Positions 1 through 8,507 are shown, counted from the first letter of the stretch. The stretch: DNA of 64,000 bases from an uncultured Cellvibrionales bacterium (GCA_913063225.1 CAJXYP010000020.1:1-64000); one strand, 5' to 3'. Numbers and translations are program-made. Notes: generated by a model from the sequence alone, not told the origin.

Positions 1-70
1 TTTTCAAGCAGAAGACGGCATACGAGATCTAGTACGGTCTCGTGGGCTCGGAGATGTGTATAAGAGACAG
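1..70 (+). other. Untrimmed Illumina Nextera P7 adapter
   Basis: Bases 5-28 match the Illumina P7 flow-cell oligo, 29-36 (CTAGTACG) sit where the 8-base i7 index belongs, and 37-70 match the Nextera read-2 transposon end, finishing in the 19-base Tn5 mosaic end. This is library adapter, not genome. Genomic sequence starts at base 71. The short forward reading frame over it, containing the MCIRDS string typical of translated Nextera adapter, is not a gene. Confidence 0.98.
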
Positions 71-154
71 CTCTAGGAAACGTGAAATACCCCAGCCTAC
101 AAAGAGAATGGCGACGATCAAAACTAGTGAGTTTAAAAATATATTCCAAAACAT
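71..154 (-). CDS. Small membrane protein, truncated by contig end
   Basis: An ATG at 154 on the minus strand opens a frame of 28 codons that runs into the adapter at base 70. The visible part is one hydrophobic helix (MFWNIFLNSLVLIVAILF, then VGWGISRFLE). A purine-rich AGGGGAG ribosome-binding site lies just upstream. It starts 14 bases after the stop of the symporter gene, so the two are probably co-transcribed. A small accessory membrane protein of a sodium:solute symporter is a reasonable guess, but the rest of the gene is missing and I do not recognise the family. Confidence 0.55.
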
Positions 155-168
155 AACTTTTCTCCCCT

Positions 169-1659
169 TTAAGCTGCGGCTTCTGAAGCCGCTTGTTGGG
201 CGACACGATTTCGATATTCATCTGATTTAAAGAACCCGGGCTCGCCTTTCATAATCAGGTTGCCGGTAATTCCAATAACTAGCGTAACCAGTAAAGTGAT
301 GTAGGGATTGATATCCGTCGGCCAGCCGATCACCGACGAAATTGAGGTAAAGGACCATGCGGAGTTAGCAATCCAAGCACAGATCAAGGTGGCCATTGCC
401 ACTTTGGTATTACGCTTCCAGAATAGACCAAACATCACTATCCAGAAGATCGGAACCAGCCAGGAGAACAACCAGTTCATAGCGGCCAGTATTGGCGGCA
501 AGGACGCTGCCACTGCCATAGCGATTAGGGCTAAACCGATAATCATTATTCGCATAACCAAGGTCAGTTCTTTTTCTGAGGCATTGGGCCGGTAAAGATT
601 TTTATATATATCGACAGTAACGATAGTCGCAGGCGCCAAACTGGTCATGGCGAAGGTCGACAAGATTGCCGCCAAGAAAGAAGCCAAAAGTATGGCTGAT
701 AGCCAACCAGGCAATAGGTCAATCAACATTGACGTTGTCGCGATTTTCGGACCAAGAGCTGCGAATTCTGGAATTGCCGCCGCAGTAAGGCCAAGCACAA
801 CCGCAAACACACCAAACAAACCGTTAATAGGGGCTGCCCACCAAAGTGCTTTGCGGATGGTTTCTTCACTAGCTGCAGACATGCAGGGCTGCATCAGCAT
901 CTGATTAATACTCTGGCTAAATACCACCGAGATTACAAAGCCTAAAGAAAAGGTCAAGAATATCCCGGGCGTCCCGTAGATGCTCAGTTTGTGGACTTCT
1001 TCAGGGGTATTGTAGTGCTCCATAATGCTGCTGTAGTCATTGCCGGGAAGGGCAAGCGCAACAAAGATGACCGCCAGAATCAATCCGATGTACATCACCA
1101 CACCATTGACTAGATTGAGCCAGCCAATTTCTTTCATACCCGCCAAAACTACGTAGCAAATACCCAACATTCCGCCGACAATGGCTCCATTCTTGATTTC
1201 CCATCCAGTCATTGAGGCAAAGATAATACCGATGCCTTGAGTCTCAATAGTTAAGATTCCGAAAATAACGCCGGCCATGGTGCAAGAGACGAATAGCCGC
1301 GTCGCAGGCCCATAGAGCATCTCCAGAATTTCTGGCACCGTGGTTAGGCCCAGCCGCCTGACCCAGAGGCCGGTAGAAAGGCAAACAACTACTAAAAGAA
1401 TAACGTGTGCGATACTGAACCAGACCGCAGATGCACCGACTCCCCAGGTCATTTCAAACACGCCCAGGATATGGGCGGTGCCGAGAACGGTCAGGGCTAG
1501 TGTTATAGCAACGACAGGAACCGGTAGTTTGCGGCCGGCGAGGGCGAAATCACCCTCATGTTTGGGCTGGTTTGCTTCACGTCTCGCAATCCAGATCCCG
1601 ACCCCTAAAATAAGAGCTACTTCGTAAACAAGTACAGCAATGAGTATTCCCGTATTCAT
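169..1659 (-). CDS. Sodium:solute symporter family protein (SSF)
   Basis: The 496-residue product is hydrophobic throughout and fits the roughly 13-helix LeuT-like fold of the sodium:solute symporter family (PutP/PanF type) at normal length. Helices begin at residue 5, and a GRKLPV loop after helix 1 is typical of the family. The conserved late segment SLAPATIVTVDIYK is where family members bind Na+ through small hydroxyl residues. The start ATG at 1659 has a strong GGGGGAAG ribosome-binding site. The protein would sit in the inner membrane and import a small solute with Na+; the substrate cannot be read from sequence. It is divergent from an iclR regulator, which is the obvious candidate to control it, and is followed by a truncated small membrane gene. 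Confidence 0.88.
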   Translation of the reverse strand: MNTGILIAVLVYEVALILGVGIWIARREANQPKHEGDFALAGRKLPVPVVAITLALTVLGTAHILGVFEMTWGVGASAVWFSIAHVILLVVVCLSTGLWVRRLGLTTVPEILEMLYGPATRLFVSCTMAGVIFGILTIETQGIGIIFASMTGWEIKNGAIVGGMLGICYVVLAGMKEIGWLNLVNGVVMYIGLILAVIFVALALPGNDYSSIMEHYNTPEEVHKLSIYGTPGIFLTFSLGFVISVVFSQSINQMLMQPCMSAASEETIRKALWWAAPINGLFGVFAVVLGLTAAAIPEFAALGPKIATTSMLIDLLPGWLSAILLASFLAAILSTFAMTSLAPATIVTVDIYKNLYRPNASEKELTLVMRIMIIGLALIAMAVAASLPPILAAMNWLFSWLVPIFWIVMFGLFWKRNTKVAMATLICAWIANSAWSFTSISSVIGWPTDINPYITLLVTLVIGITGNLIMKGEPGFFKSDEYRNRVAQQAASEAAA

Positions 1660-1699
1660 ACTTCCCCCACTTAAAAAACTAGAAATTAAATCCCATAAT

Positions 1700-1715
1700 C
1701 CAGCTTGATAGCTGG
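1700..1715. promoter_or_regulatory. Inverted repeat, possible IclR operator
   Basis: CCAGCT-TGAT-AGCTGG is a perfect 6-bp inverted repeat with a 4-base spacer, 41 bases upstream of the symporter start in the symporter/iclR intergenic region. IclR-family proteins often bind such palindromes between themselves and a divergent target. The assignment is inferred from position only. Confidence 0.35.
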
Positions 1716-1825
1716 TTTTAGTAAGCCTATCACAAGGTTAAAACCTAATGCATATATCTAAGTACGCCTACTAGCGATAAGCTTAGTTAGATGCCCTTTA
1801 TACCTAGTTCACCGAGCTAGATTAT

Positions 1826-1854
1826 TTGACATTGCATCGTATTGTGGTTTTAGT
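1826..1854 (+). promoter_or_regulatory. Sigma70-like promoter of iclR
   Basis: A consensus TTGACA at 1826-1831 is followed after 17 bases by TTTAGT at 1849-1854 (4 of 6 to TATAAT). This would start transcription near 1861, upstream of both candidate iclR start codons. Confidence 0.5.
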
Positions 1855-1910
1855 GTGCCACTATACGGTCAATTGGGCTGTGTTGGCAATAGTGAACATA
1901 GGATGTCAGA

Positions 1911-2717
1911 TTGGATTTTATCTATACAGAGACTGAACGAAAAGATATGGATACCGAAGAAAATACAGAGTTGAAAAGCCGAGGCGGTATTCAGGTTATT
2001 GCCAGGGCCGCCAATATTTTGAGGACACTAGAAAACGAAAAAGATGGCTTGAGTCTGGCGCAGATTGCAAAACGAGTAAATCTGCCGCGTTCAACAGTTC
2101 AACGCATAGTAACCGCCCTTGCCGAAGAACATTTACTAATTGCAGCGTCAGTCAATGCCCGGGTGACGCTGGGCCCAGCGATTGTAAGAATGGCCGCAAA
2201 TACCAATTTTGATTTTACTAAGTTTGTTCGCCCTCACTTGGAGCGGTTGTCACAGGCAACTGGCGAGACCGTTGATTTGTCTGTGCCCAAAGGCGACAAG
2301 ATGGTATTTGTCGATCAAATTCCGGCTAGTCATCGTCTAAGTGCGGTATCGGCCATAGGTTCGAGTTTTCCCGCGTTTAGCTCCGCAAACGGAAAAGCTG
2401 CATTGTCTCTGCTGGATGATATGGCGGTAGCTAACCTACTTAAGGATGGTATTTTCAAAGAAACTCCGAACACGATTTCTAGTTTGTCGGAATTACTCAT
2501 AGAATTGGAGTCTATTCGGGTATCGACAATCGCCGCTGATGATCAAGAGCATACCGAGGGCATTTGTGCCGTAGGCACGGCATTTTTAGATCCACTGGGG
2601 CGTATCTATGCAGTTTCTGTACCTGTGCCTACCATTCGCTTTGTTCGTTCTAAAGATAGTATCTCTGCAGCGCTTCTGAACTTTCGCGAGCAATTGCTAG
2701 CAGAGTTAAACGAATAG
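1911..2717 (+). CDS. IclR-family transcriptional regulator
   Basis: The protein has the standard IclR layout. An N-terminal winged helix-turn-helix (about residues 25-85, with SLAQIAKRVNLPRSTVQRIV as the recognition region) is followed by a C-terminal effector-binding domain (residues about 95-265). That domain includes VDLSVPKGDKMVFVDQI and a late EGICAVGTAFLDP stretch, as in the family. Two starts are possible: TTG at 1911 (268 residues) and ATG at 1947 (256 residues). The DNA-binding domain is intact from either, and the ATG is plausible on codon grounds. It is divergent from the sodium:solute symporter and probably regulates it in response to the imported solute or a catabolite. A GNAT gene follows 20 bases after its stop. 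Confidence 0.88.
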   Translation: MDFIYTETERKDMDTEENTELKSRGGIQVIARAANILRTLENEKDGLSLAQIAKRVNLPRSTVQRIVTALAEEHLLIAASVNARVTLGPAIVRMAANTNFDFTKFVRPHLERLSQATGETVDLSVPKGDKMVFVDQIPASHRLSAVSAIGSSFPAFSSANGKAALSLLDDMAVANLLKDGIFKETPNTISSLSELLIELESIRVSTIAADDQEHTEGICAVGTAFLDPLGRIYAVSVPVPTIRFVRSKDSISAALLNFREQLLAELNE

Positions 2718-2737
2718 CCAAATGAATAGAAGGACAC

Positions 2738-3305
2738 ATGCTTAGTATTGAACCATTGAACCATTGAACCATTGAACCATTGAACCATTGAACCATTGAA
2801 CCATTGAACCATTGAACCATTGGAGCCTCAGCACGAATCTAGGCTAATAGAGGCTTCACTGCGGAGTGCATCACTTCACGATCTATGGGTAACTACCCCG
2901 AAAACCTCAGAGGAGTTCCTGGCCCAGCTGAACCGATACGATTCAAAAAACGATTACGGTTTCCTCTGCGTGGACGAGAATAAAGATCTAGTGGCTTGGA
3001 TAAGTCTTACGGGGATAGTACGGGGCATTTTTCAGTCGGCATACATGGGCTACTGCGCATTTTTGCCCTTTGATGGTAAAGGTCTCGTGAGAGATTCGAT
3101 GAAGTTAGTTATTGCCCATTCTTGTGATGAGCTAAAGCCTCACCGCCTTGAGGCGAATATACAGCCGGGTAATACCAAATCAATAAAACTGGTATCTTCA
3201 TTGGGTTTCCGACTAGAGGGTTTATCGCCTCGATACTTAAAAGTACGTGGCGAATGGAGAGACCATCAGCGCTACGCCATTACCGCTGAGGAATTAGAGA
3301 GCTGA
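2738..3305 (+). pseudogene. GNAT acetyltransferase with 8-bp repeat splitting its start
   Basis: The body of a RimJ/RimL-like GNAT N-acetyltransferase is open from 2820 (TTG) to 3305. It has the acetyl-CoA strand and loop region, and a late NTKSIKLVSSLGF segment matching the family motif N..S...e..GF. The natural start appears to be ATG 2738, with AAGGA five bases upstream, giving MLSIEPL. Translation from it enters the GAACCATT repeat and hits TGA at 2765. With only 1.5 repeat copies the frame would run MLSIEPLEPQHES straight into the GNAT body, so the gene looks switched off or destroyed by repeat expansion. Without this start the product lacks the first family strand and has only a TTG inside the repeat with no ribosome-binding site. 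It lies 20 bases after iclR. Copy number may be misassembled. Confidence 0.6.
2747..2822 (+). repeat. 8-bp tandem repeat, 9.5 copies of ATTGAACC
   Basis: Nine perfect copies of ATTGAACC plus a half copy run without interruption. The unit is not a multiple of three, and read forward it puts TGA into every frame once per 24 bases. It lies inside the presumed 5' coding end of the GNAT gene. Such tracts change length by replication slippage. Confidence 0.97.
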
Positions 3306-3426
3306 GAATGCGCTAAATAAATATTTCCTTAATCTTTACATTTTTAAATTGAATGTAGGGGTTTATTAATTAGAAGCACTCTTACAATAAGCAAAGTAAA
3401 TTTCTTTAAAACTAAAGAGTAAAAAC

Positions 3427-4521
3427 ATGAAAGGGTTAAGATTTTTTGCATCGGTATTGGTACCGGTATGCATATCAGGATTGGCAGTTAATGCGGCGGC
3501 ACATCATTCGGCCGCGCCACATTTTGACTTTTCCAAAGATGTATCCATTGAAAATGCGGTAGTTGTAGATTGGAAGTTTGTAAATCCACATTCATATATC
3601 TATTTTGATGTGACTGAAGACAGCGGCGAGCTTGTGAACTGGCGCTGCGAAATGTCCTCTGCGACGTTGCTGCGAAGAGCTGGCTGGACACAGGAAAGCC
3701 TCCTGCCAGGTCAGACAATAGATATAACCGGTTCGCCCGCGCGCCGCGAAGATAATGTCTGCGTGATGGATACCATTAGTTTTTCAGACGGGGTTGCGGT
3801 TGGACCGACACGAGACTTGAGAGCGGAGGGTGCCGCTTTGGATGTGGTGGCTGTCGATGAGGGTCGAATGGAGCGGTTAAGTAATGGCCTGCCCAATTTT
3901 GGTGGTGCATGGATTACGCTTTCATTTGGTCCCGGTTCAAAAGGTGGTGAGCCACCGCCCAACTTGCAAGGTAGCCCTACATGGGGCGGCTATGAACTAA
4001 CTGAGACTGGTCTAGCCCTCGCAGAGGCTTACGACGTTCGATTTGACGATCCAGCTCTAGGCTGCCATCCAATTAATATTGTTGAAGGCTGGAACCACGA
4101 TCAGCATATCAATCATGTTGATCAAGCTGACGAGAGCATCCGGCTGCAATACGGATATGTTGACTTTGTCCGCACTATTCATTTGGATATGGATGAGCAC
4201 CCAGAGAATATCGAACCTAGCGTTGGCGGGCATTCGATTGGACACTGGGAAGATGATGTATTGGTAGTGGATACCGTTGGTTTTGAGCAAGGTTTATTGC
4301 TTCATCAGGGCGGCGTGCATCATTCCCCTGATATGCATGTGGCTGAGCGTTTCTACCTTGATCCAGAAACCAGTCAACTGGTTAGAAGTTATCGTCTTAC
4401 TGACCCGGCATATTTTGTCGGTGTGCGTGAGGGCGTGGATTACATGGCCATGTCGTCGGCACCTTACACTCCTTATAATTGTGTTGAGCTAGCTGGTGCC
4501 AATAACCAGCGCCCCGAGTAA
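3427..4521 (+). CDS. DUF6152-type exported protein (intact paralogue)
   Basis: The 364-residue product has an N-terminal signal peptide (MKGLRFF to about residue 25, ending VNAAAHHS). A DUF6152-type domain follows to about residue 125, with the family's HHS, WKFVNPHSYIYFDV and GSPARRED motifs. The larger C-terminal part contains YGYVDFVRTIHLDMDEHPENI and GHSIGHWEDDVLVVDTVGF; the same blocks recur in the two broken paralogues at 6060-7063 and 37907-39104. DUF6152 has no established function known to me, and the invariant His-rich N-terminus hints at metal binding but is not proof. The start ATG at 3427 follows an A-rich leader. It stands alone between the GNAT gene and a good terminator. This is the only intact copy of three in the window. 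Confidence 0.75.
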   Translation: MKGLRFFASVLVPVCISGLAVNAAAHHSAAPHFDFSKDVSIENAVVVDWKFVNPHSYIYFDVTEDSGELVNWRCEMSSATLLRRAGWTQESLLPGQTIDITGSPARREDNVCVMDTISFSDGVAVGPTRDLRAEGAALDVVAVDEGRMERLSNGLPNFGGAWITLSFGPGSKGGEPPPNLQGSPTWGGYELTETGLALAEAYDVRFDDPALGCHPINIVEGWNHDQHINHVDQADESIRLQYGYVDFVRTIHLDMDEHPENIEPSVGGHSIGHWEDDVLVVDTVGFEQGLLLHQGGVHHSPDMHVAERFYLDPETSQLVRSYRLTDPAYFVGVREGVDYMAMSSAPYTPYNCVELAGANNQRPE

Positions 4522-4576
4522 CTTTCATAACCTGAATAACTCAAATGCTCTGAGTCGTTCTTATTGAAAGCCCAGC

Positions 4577-4606
4577 GGGCGCTCTTTACAGAGTGCCCGT
4601 TTTTTT
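4577..4606 (+). terminator. Rho-independent terminator after DUF6152 gene
   Basis: GGGCGCTC pairs with GAGTGCCC (one G-U) across a TTTACA loop, followed by G and a run of seven T. Confidence 0.85.
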
Positions 4607-4631
4607 ATGAGTTGCTGAAGCCATACTTCTC

Positions 4632-4637
4632 TATAAT
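4632..4637 (+). promoter_or_regulatory. Consensus -10 box upstream of srmB
   Basis: A perfect TATAAT lies 18 bases before the TTG start, which would give a very short leader. No good -35 is seen at 17 bases; TTGCTG at 4612 is only 14 bases away. Confidence 0.35.
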
Positions 4638-4655
4638 GGCCGACCGAGCTAAATA

Positions 4656-6041
4656 TTGAAGGCCACTGGTATTTTATTTTCCGAAATTGATCTACACCCG
4701 CGCTTAGTTGCAGCACTAGAAACCCGCAAGCTAACAAAGGCTACCGAGATACAAGAAAAGGTTATTCCACTAATTCGGTCTGGCTCAGACGTTCTGGTAG
4801 ACGCTGAAACAGGGAGTGGTAAGACCTTGGCCTATTTGCTTCCTCTTTTTCAAAAGCTGATGGACTTACAGGGGCCTCATACCTCTGCCGCTTTGATTCT
4901 GGTTCCCACACGAGAGTTGGCGCACCAGGTTCATAAAATCTGTGAGCAATATGCTGACGCAACCCATACGCAATCGGTAACTATTACCGGTGGGCAGGAG
5001 TTTCGTTTCCAAGCCGCACTACTGCGCAAGGAACCAGAGATATTGGTGGCAACCCCGGGTAGGCTGAAAGAGCTTCTTGAAAGTGAGCAGGCCAATCTGG
5101 AAGACATAAATTACCTAGTGTTGGACGAAGCGGATCGCATGCTCGATATGGGCTTTCGCGACGACGTCATGCAGATAATTGAAGCTTGCCCGAAACAACG
5201 GCAAACTATATTGCTGTCAGCCACTTTGAAGCACAGCGGCGTATCAACCTTTGCCAAAGAGATCTTAAAAGAACCAGAGAAAGTAGGGCTGTCTGCTAGT
5301 CGCGCGGTACAGGAGAGTATTCAGCACCAAATAGTTTTATCTGATGATCAGGAGCACAAGCTAAAGCTGGTGCATTCCATTTTGGCAGAGCAGGGCAAAG
5401 ACACTGAGCACAGCAAAGGCAAGGTTCTGATATTTGCCAATAAGCGCCTTAGAGTGGACAAGATATGCGAGCTACTAGGTGCCGATTTTCGCGTCAATAA
5501 ACTTCATGGCGAGATGACACAGGACGAACGTAATAGAGTCATGAGCCTCTACCGCACGGGTGCTGTCGAAATATTGGTCGCCACTGATTTGGCTTCTAGA
5601 GGCCTGGATGTAGAGGATGTCACCCTAGTAATCAACTTTGACATGGCGCACTCCGGTAATGATTACATTCATAGAGTTGGTCGTACCGGGCGAGCCGGTA
5701 ATCAGGGGCGGGCAATTTCTTTGATAGCCGCTTATGAATGGAATCTAAGTGAGTCCATCCAAAGATATCTAAATTCAAAATTCGAGAAGGTTAATATCAA
5801 AGGGCTAAAAGGTAAGTTTAAAGGCCCAAAGAAGGTAAGCAAGAAAAAGACAAAGGCAAAGAAAGCCGCCGCACTGGCAAAAAAGTCGGAGAGCAAACAT
5901 CCGATTTACGGTACCTATACGGAAAAGCCTGAAAAGACCAAGGTTAAAGTACGAAAACGTGATCAAAAAAATATTGGCAAGCGACGTAAACCATCAGGGG
6001 ATAAAGTAATAGGGGATGGTTCTGCTCCGCTAAAACGATAA
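4656..6041 (+). CDS. srmB: DEAD-box RNA helicase SrmB
   Basis: A 461-residue DEAD-box helicase. The Q motif region covers residues 25-40, Walker A AETGSGKT residues 50-57, PTRELA residues 84-89, DEAD residues 157-160 and SAT residues 188-190. The C-terminal RecA lobe carries ATDLASRGLDV and HRVGRTGRAG. The basic tail ends in KNIGKRRKPSG, which matches the end of E. coli SrmB as I remember it and is why I choose SrmB over RhlE or CsdA. SrmB helps early 50S ribosomal subunit assembly by remodelling 23S rRNA. The start is TTG at 4656; an upstream ATG at 4636 is out of frame and stops at once. It is transcribed alone, after a terminator, and has a decayed DUF6152 gene close behind. Confidence 0.88.
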   Translation: MKATGILFSEIDLHPRLVAALETRKLTKATEIQEKVIPLIRSGSDVLVDAETGSGKTLAYLLPLFQKLMDLQGPHTSAALILVPTRELAHQVHKICEQYADATHTQSVTITGGQEFRFQAALLRKEPEILVATPGRLKELLESEQANLEDINYLVLDEADRMLDMGFRDDVMQIIEACPKQRQTILLSATLKHSGVSTFAKEILKEPEKVGLSASRAVQESIQHQIVLSDDQEHKLKLVHSILAEQGKDTEHSKGKVLIFANKRLRVDKICELLGADFRVNKLHGEMTQDERNRVMSLYRTGAVEILVATDLASRGLDVEDVTLVINFDMAHSGNDYIHRVGRTGRAGNQGRAISLIAAYEWNLSESIQRYLNSKFEKVNIKGLKGKFKGPKKVSKKKTKAKKAAALAKKSESKHPIYGTYTEKPEKTKVKVRKRDQKNIGKRRKPSGDKVIGDGSAPLKR

Positions 6042-6059
6042 AAGAAAAAAGGGGGAAGT

Positions 6060-7063
6060 ATGTCTAGAATAAGCGTTCTATTTTTAAGGGCAGTTTTGGC
6101 TTTAACTGTCGCAACTACCGGGTACACACATCATTCGCGTACCAACTTTGTGACGGACAGTTTACTAGAGTTATAGGGCCGAATTACCAATTATGGGTAC
6201 CGCAATCCCCATGTCTATTTGACCTTAGATGTTATGCGTGAGTCGGGCGAGACCGTAGAATGGTTACTCGAAGCAAACTCAGTATCCAGCGTGAAACAGG
6301 CTGGCTGGCACGCAGGCTTATTTGAAGTGGGTGAACAGGTAACCGTTACCGGGATCCTGGATCGAAACGATCGAAAACTGCTTTTATTTATCGATGCCAT
6401 CACTAAGTCCGATGGTTCTTCTTACCGATCCGCTGGAATACCGCCAGGGGGCGCAACGCTATCTAGCCTAGATACCGAGGGTTCTACTGATTTCTCTGGT
6501 GTTTGGCAGCCGGAATGTTGCTGCAGGCTTCCGCCCCGCGACCTTGCCATTTACCCCTGCAGGGCAAGCGATTCGAGATAAATTTAGTGGATTAGATGAC
6601 CCCGCACTCAACTGCGAAGCCGAGTCCATTCCCTCGAGCATTTTACCGGTGTTCCCTGTTGGTTTTGAGCGCGTCGGCAATACAGAATTGCATATCTGGT
6701 CCGAGGAATTCGATGGCAAACGTGTTATTCACCTTGGAATGCCTGAGCACCCTAGCAATATACAGCCCAGCCTAATGGGTCATTCCATTGGCAATATTAA
6801 GGGTAATGTTCTGAGTATTGATACCAGAGGCTTTGAAGAAACTGTCTGGGGATTGGGTAGAGGGGGATCAAAAACATCTAGTTGAGACATACACACTGTC
6901 TGAAGACGGTATGAGCCTTAGTGTGGAGTATAGGTTTGAAGATCCTAGATGTATAACCGACAGAGTTAGCGTCACCGGAGAGATGTTGCTAAAACCCGGT
7001 TATGAGCTATCTGCATGGGATTGCGATCAAGATGCCGCGGTGCGCCATAATACTGTTGAATAG
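6060..7063 (+). pseudogene. Decayed DUF6152 paralogue (one nonsense, two frameshifts)
   Basis: ATG 6060 has a GGGGGAAG ribosome-binding site and opens a signal-peptide-like stretch ending in THHS. The frame stops at TAG 6174 but continues homologous in the same frame as GRITNYGYRNPHVYLTLDV, matching the NPHSYIYFDV block of the intact paralogue. Homology then jumps frame near 6510 (FSGVW to FRPATLPFTPAG) and again near 6850-6870. It ends at 7063 with VSVTGEMLLKPGYELSAWDCD. Blocks PEHPSNIQPSLMGHSIG and IDTRGFEE match PEHPENIEPS and VDTVGFEQ of the intact copy. Three independent lesions in Illumina data argue for real decay. Confidence 0.85.
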
Positions 7064-7201
7064 AAGCTAGAATAAAGATATTGGATTGAGACTATTGCTC
7101 ATGGCTTGGGCTAGTTTGAATGCTTTGGCAGAAAGCTTCGCCCTGCGCCCGTGCTTCCGTATAATCTGCCCCTAAATTTTCTAATGACTTAAAAAGTATC
7201 T

Positions 7202-7279
7202 ATGTCCAGCTATCAAGAGGCTTATAAAAAGCGTCGAACCTTTGCCATTATTTCCCACCCAAATAACAGCCCCCTATAA
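7202..7279 (+). pseudogene. prfC: Orphan 5' end of prfC (RF3), left junction of an integrated element
   Basis: ATG 7202 opens [20 protein letters not shown], the N-terminus of peptide chain release factor 3 up to the start of its P-loop. It then runs into unrelated codons and stops at 7277-7279. A TATAAT at 7160-7165 fits the original prfC promoter. The break falls right after ATTTCCCACCC (7250-7260), which recurs at 11583-11593 inside the complete prfC. This is what remains on the left of an element that inserted into prfC and supplied the gene with a new 5' end on the right. Confidence 0.88.
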
Positions 7280-7391
7280 CAAGCTCGGACAAGTCGGGAC
7301 ACTTTCCCACTCAAAGCCTTACCATTTCTATATTTCCTCTTCCCAGCGTAGGTCAACTTGGGACATACTAAGACAAGCTAAGCCAACGGAA

Positions 7392-7415
7392 ATGTGTACA
7401 CAAAAGTGTACATAA
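7392..7415. repeat. Paired TGTACA motif, left copy
   Basis: ATGTGTACA, a 5-base spacer, then GTGTACATAA. The same two words with the same spacing recur at 11489-11512 near the other end of the element (spacer CAAAA here, TATAT there). A third related TATGTACACA lies at 7445-7454. The half-sites form an inverted repeat, as expected for a dimeric DNA-binding protein. Confidence 0.8.
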
Positions 7416-7466
7416 AAGCCAAGAGCCGACGCACATAAAAATAGTATGTACACAAGAGAGGAATAA

Positions 7467-7496
7467 ATGGCGATATCAGACACTTGGGGTGGTTAG
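7467..7496 (+). pseudogene. Possible integrase start codon remnant
   Basis: AGAGAGGAATAA followed by ATG gives MAISDTWGG and then a stop. MAxSDTW is a common opening of tyrosine integrases with an N-terminal arm-binding domain, and a real ribosome-binding site precedes it. With only seven matching residues this is suggestive at best. Its place 200 bases inside the left junction is where an integrase is often found. Confidence 0.25.
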
Positions 7497-7794
7497 TTAG
7501 GCGCCAGAAGGCTATAAATTACGTCGTTCGTAACTCGGATATTGTTCAGCTAAGGCCTTCTCAGGGTGCCGACTTCGATTCGTGAGCGGAGCTCTTTAAT
7601 GGCTGGACTTAGATTGATGCCGAGCTTGAGTAAGGTGGTGAGGGGTGGGTGTTGTGTTAAATGGATTAATTGGAGTGCGGGGGGGTACCTTCGGATTCTG
7701 GGTTTACGAAAGGAGTACTGGGGTCGTAGGCAGATGAGCTATTTCTGAAAAACCTGCGGATTAAGAATAGCGAATCAGCCGAATGAGCGCTGTG
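7497..7794. other. Non-coding stretch inside the prfC element
   Basis: No supported gene. A 60-codon forward frame (7566-7748) has no ribosome-binding site and no recognisable content. Probably debris from deletion of element genes. Confidence 0.5.
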
Positions 7795-8505
7795 TTATGT
7801 GCGCCCATCAATCGCAGCAACCGCCCAAGGGATATCGCTGGAATATTTGGCATTTAGGTTACTCAATTCCAGCTGAACTCCACCAGAGTTATCGGTCCCG
7901 AACTCATTTATATTGGAACTGGCGAATACAAAATCTTCGGTCATTCCTCCGGCTCGAAGGTCTCTACAAAGGCTAAAAAATAACTCGTAGATTTCACAAT
8001 CCTTAGGCTCAGCTTTACCACGCTTAGCCGGTGGGCGGTTGCTTTTTACTCTGTTCATAGCTCCGACCAAATGAGCGTCGTCTGGCGTTACAATTACGCA
8101 GGCATCAAGGAGCGCTTCCGACGCAGCCTCTAATTGGACTAATAAATTGAGAGCGCTTTCGATTTGACCGTGCGGATATATAGAGCCTGTTACAGCTTGG
8201 GCTGCTGATAAAAAATGCCTCCTCTTAGATTCAAGCTTGCGTATATTTCGCTCGACATCTGTCTTTACTTCGTCAATATTGTCGTGCCATTCCGTTTGTA
8301 CGGTTTCGCTTGTTACAAGCCAAATGGATCTAGGGTTTGTGCAGGATCTAGTGCGAAGCTCCTGAGCGAGGCTTGCAGATTCTGAGCTTATGTTTTCTCT
8401 TACTGGTGCCCGCACAATATCAAGAAATATGCACGTATCCAAATATAAGACAGGCGCAGGCGCACCAAGAATCAATGCGCACGCATCGCCGTAGCTTGTC
8501 GGCAC
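7795..8505 (-). CDS. PIN-domain protein (probable ribonuclease)
   Basis: The 236-residue product has the pattern of a PIN nuclease of the larger DUF4935-like kind. It has an N-terminal strand with the first acidic residue (VLYLDTCIFLDIV, residues about 19-31), a second acidic site in VTSETVQTEWHDN (about 65-77), KDCEIYELF (third, about 170) and FVFASSNINEFG near the end. These residues would bind Mg2+ for RNA cleavage. The start is GTG at 8505, two bases after the stop of the upstream gene, so the pair is translationally coupled. VapC-like toxins and some defence effectors carry PIN domains, but this protein is longer than VapC. Location in an integrated element fits a toxin-antitoxin or defence role; that role is inferred. 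Confidence 0.65.
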   Translation of the reverse strand: MPTSYGDACALILGAPAPVLYLDTCIFLDIVRAPVRENISSESASLAQELRTRSCTNPRSIWLVTSETVQTEWHDNIDEVKTDVERNIRKLESKRRHFLSAAQAVTGSIYPHGQIESALNLLVQLEAASEALLDACVIVTPDDAHLVGAMNRVKSNRPPAKRGKAEPKDCEIYELFFSLCRDLRAGGMTEDFVFASSNINEFGTDNSGGVQLELSNLNAKYSSDIPWAVAAIDGRT

Positions 8506-8507
8506 AA

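Noticed and set aside
42-230. Forward reading frame of 62 codons
   Set aside because: Its first part is translated Nextera adapter and the rest is antisense to the symporter gene.
2606-2812. Minus-strand frame with a repeated GSMVQWFN peptide
   Set aside because: It arises only because the 8-bp repeat is open on that strand; the rest is antisense to iclR.
2747-2822. Tandem repeat considered as a CRISPR array
   Set aside because: Units are 8 bp and contiguous with no spacers. The same applies to 11122-11187.
7566-7748. Forward frame of 60 codons in the prfC element
   Set aside because: No ribosome-binding site, no recognisable content, and the surrounding sequence looks like debris.
7490-7805. 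Possible integron attC site (GTTAGGC at 7495, GTTATGT at 7794)
   Set aside because: The complementary half-sites and inner L boxes could not be found, so only the inverted words are reported.
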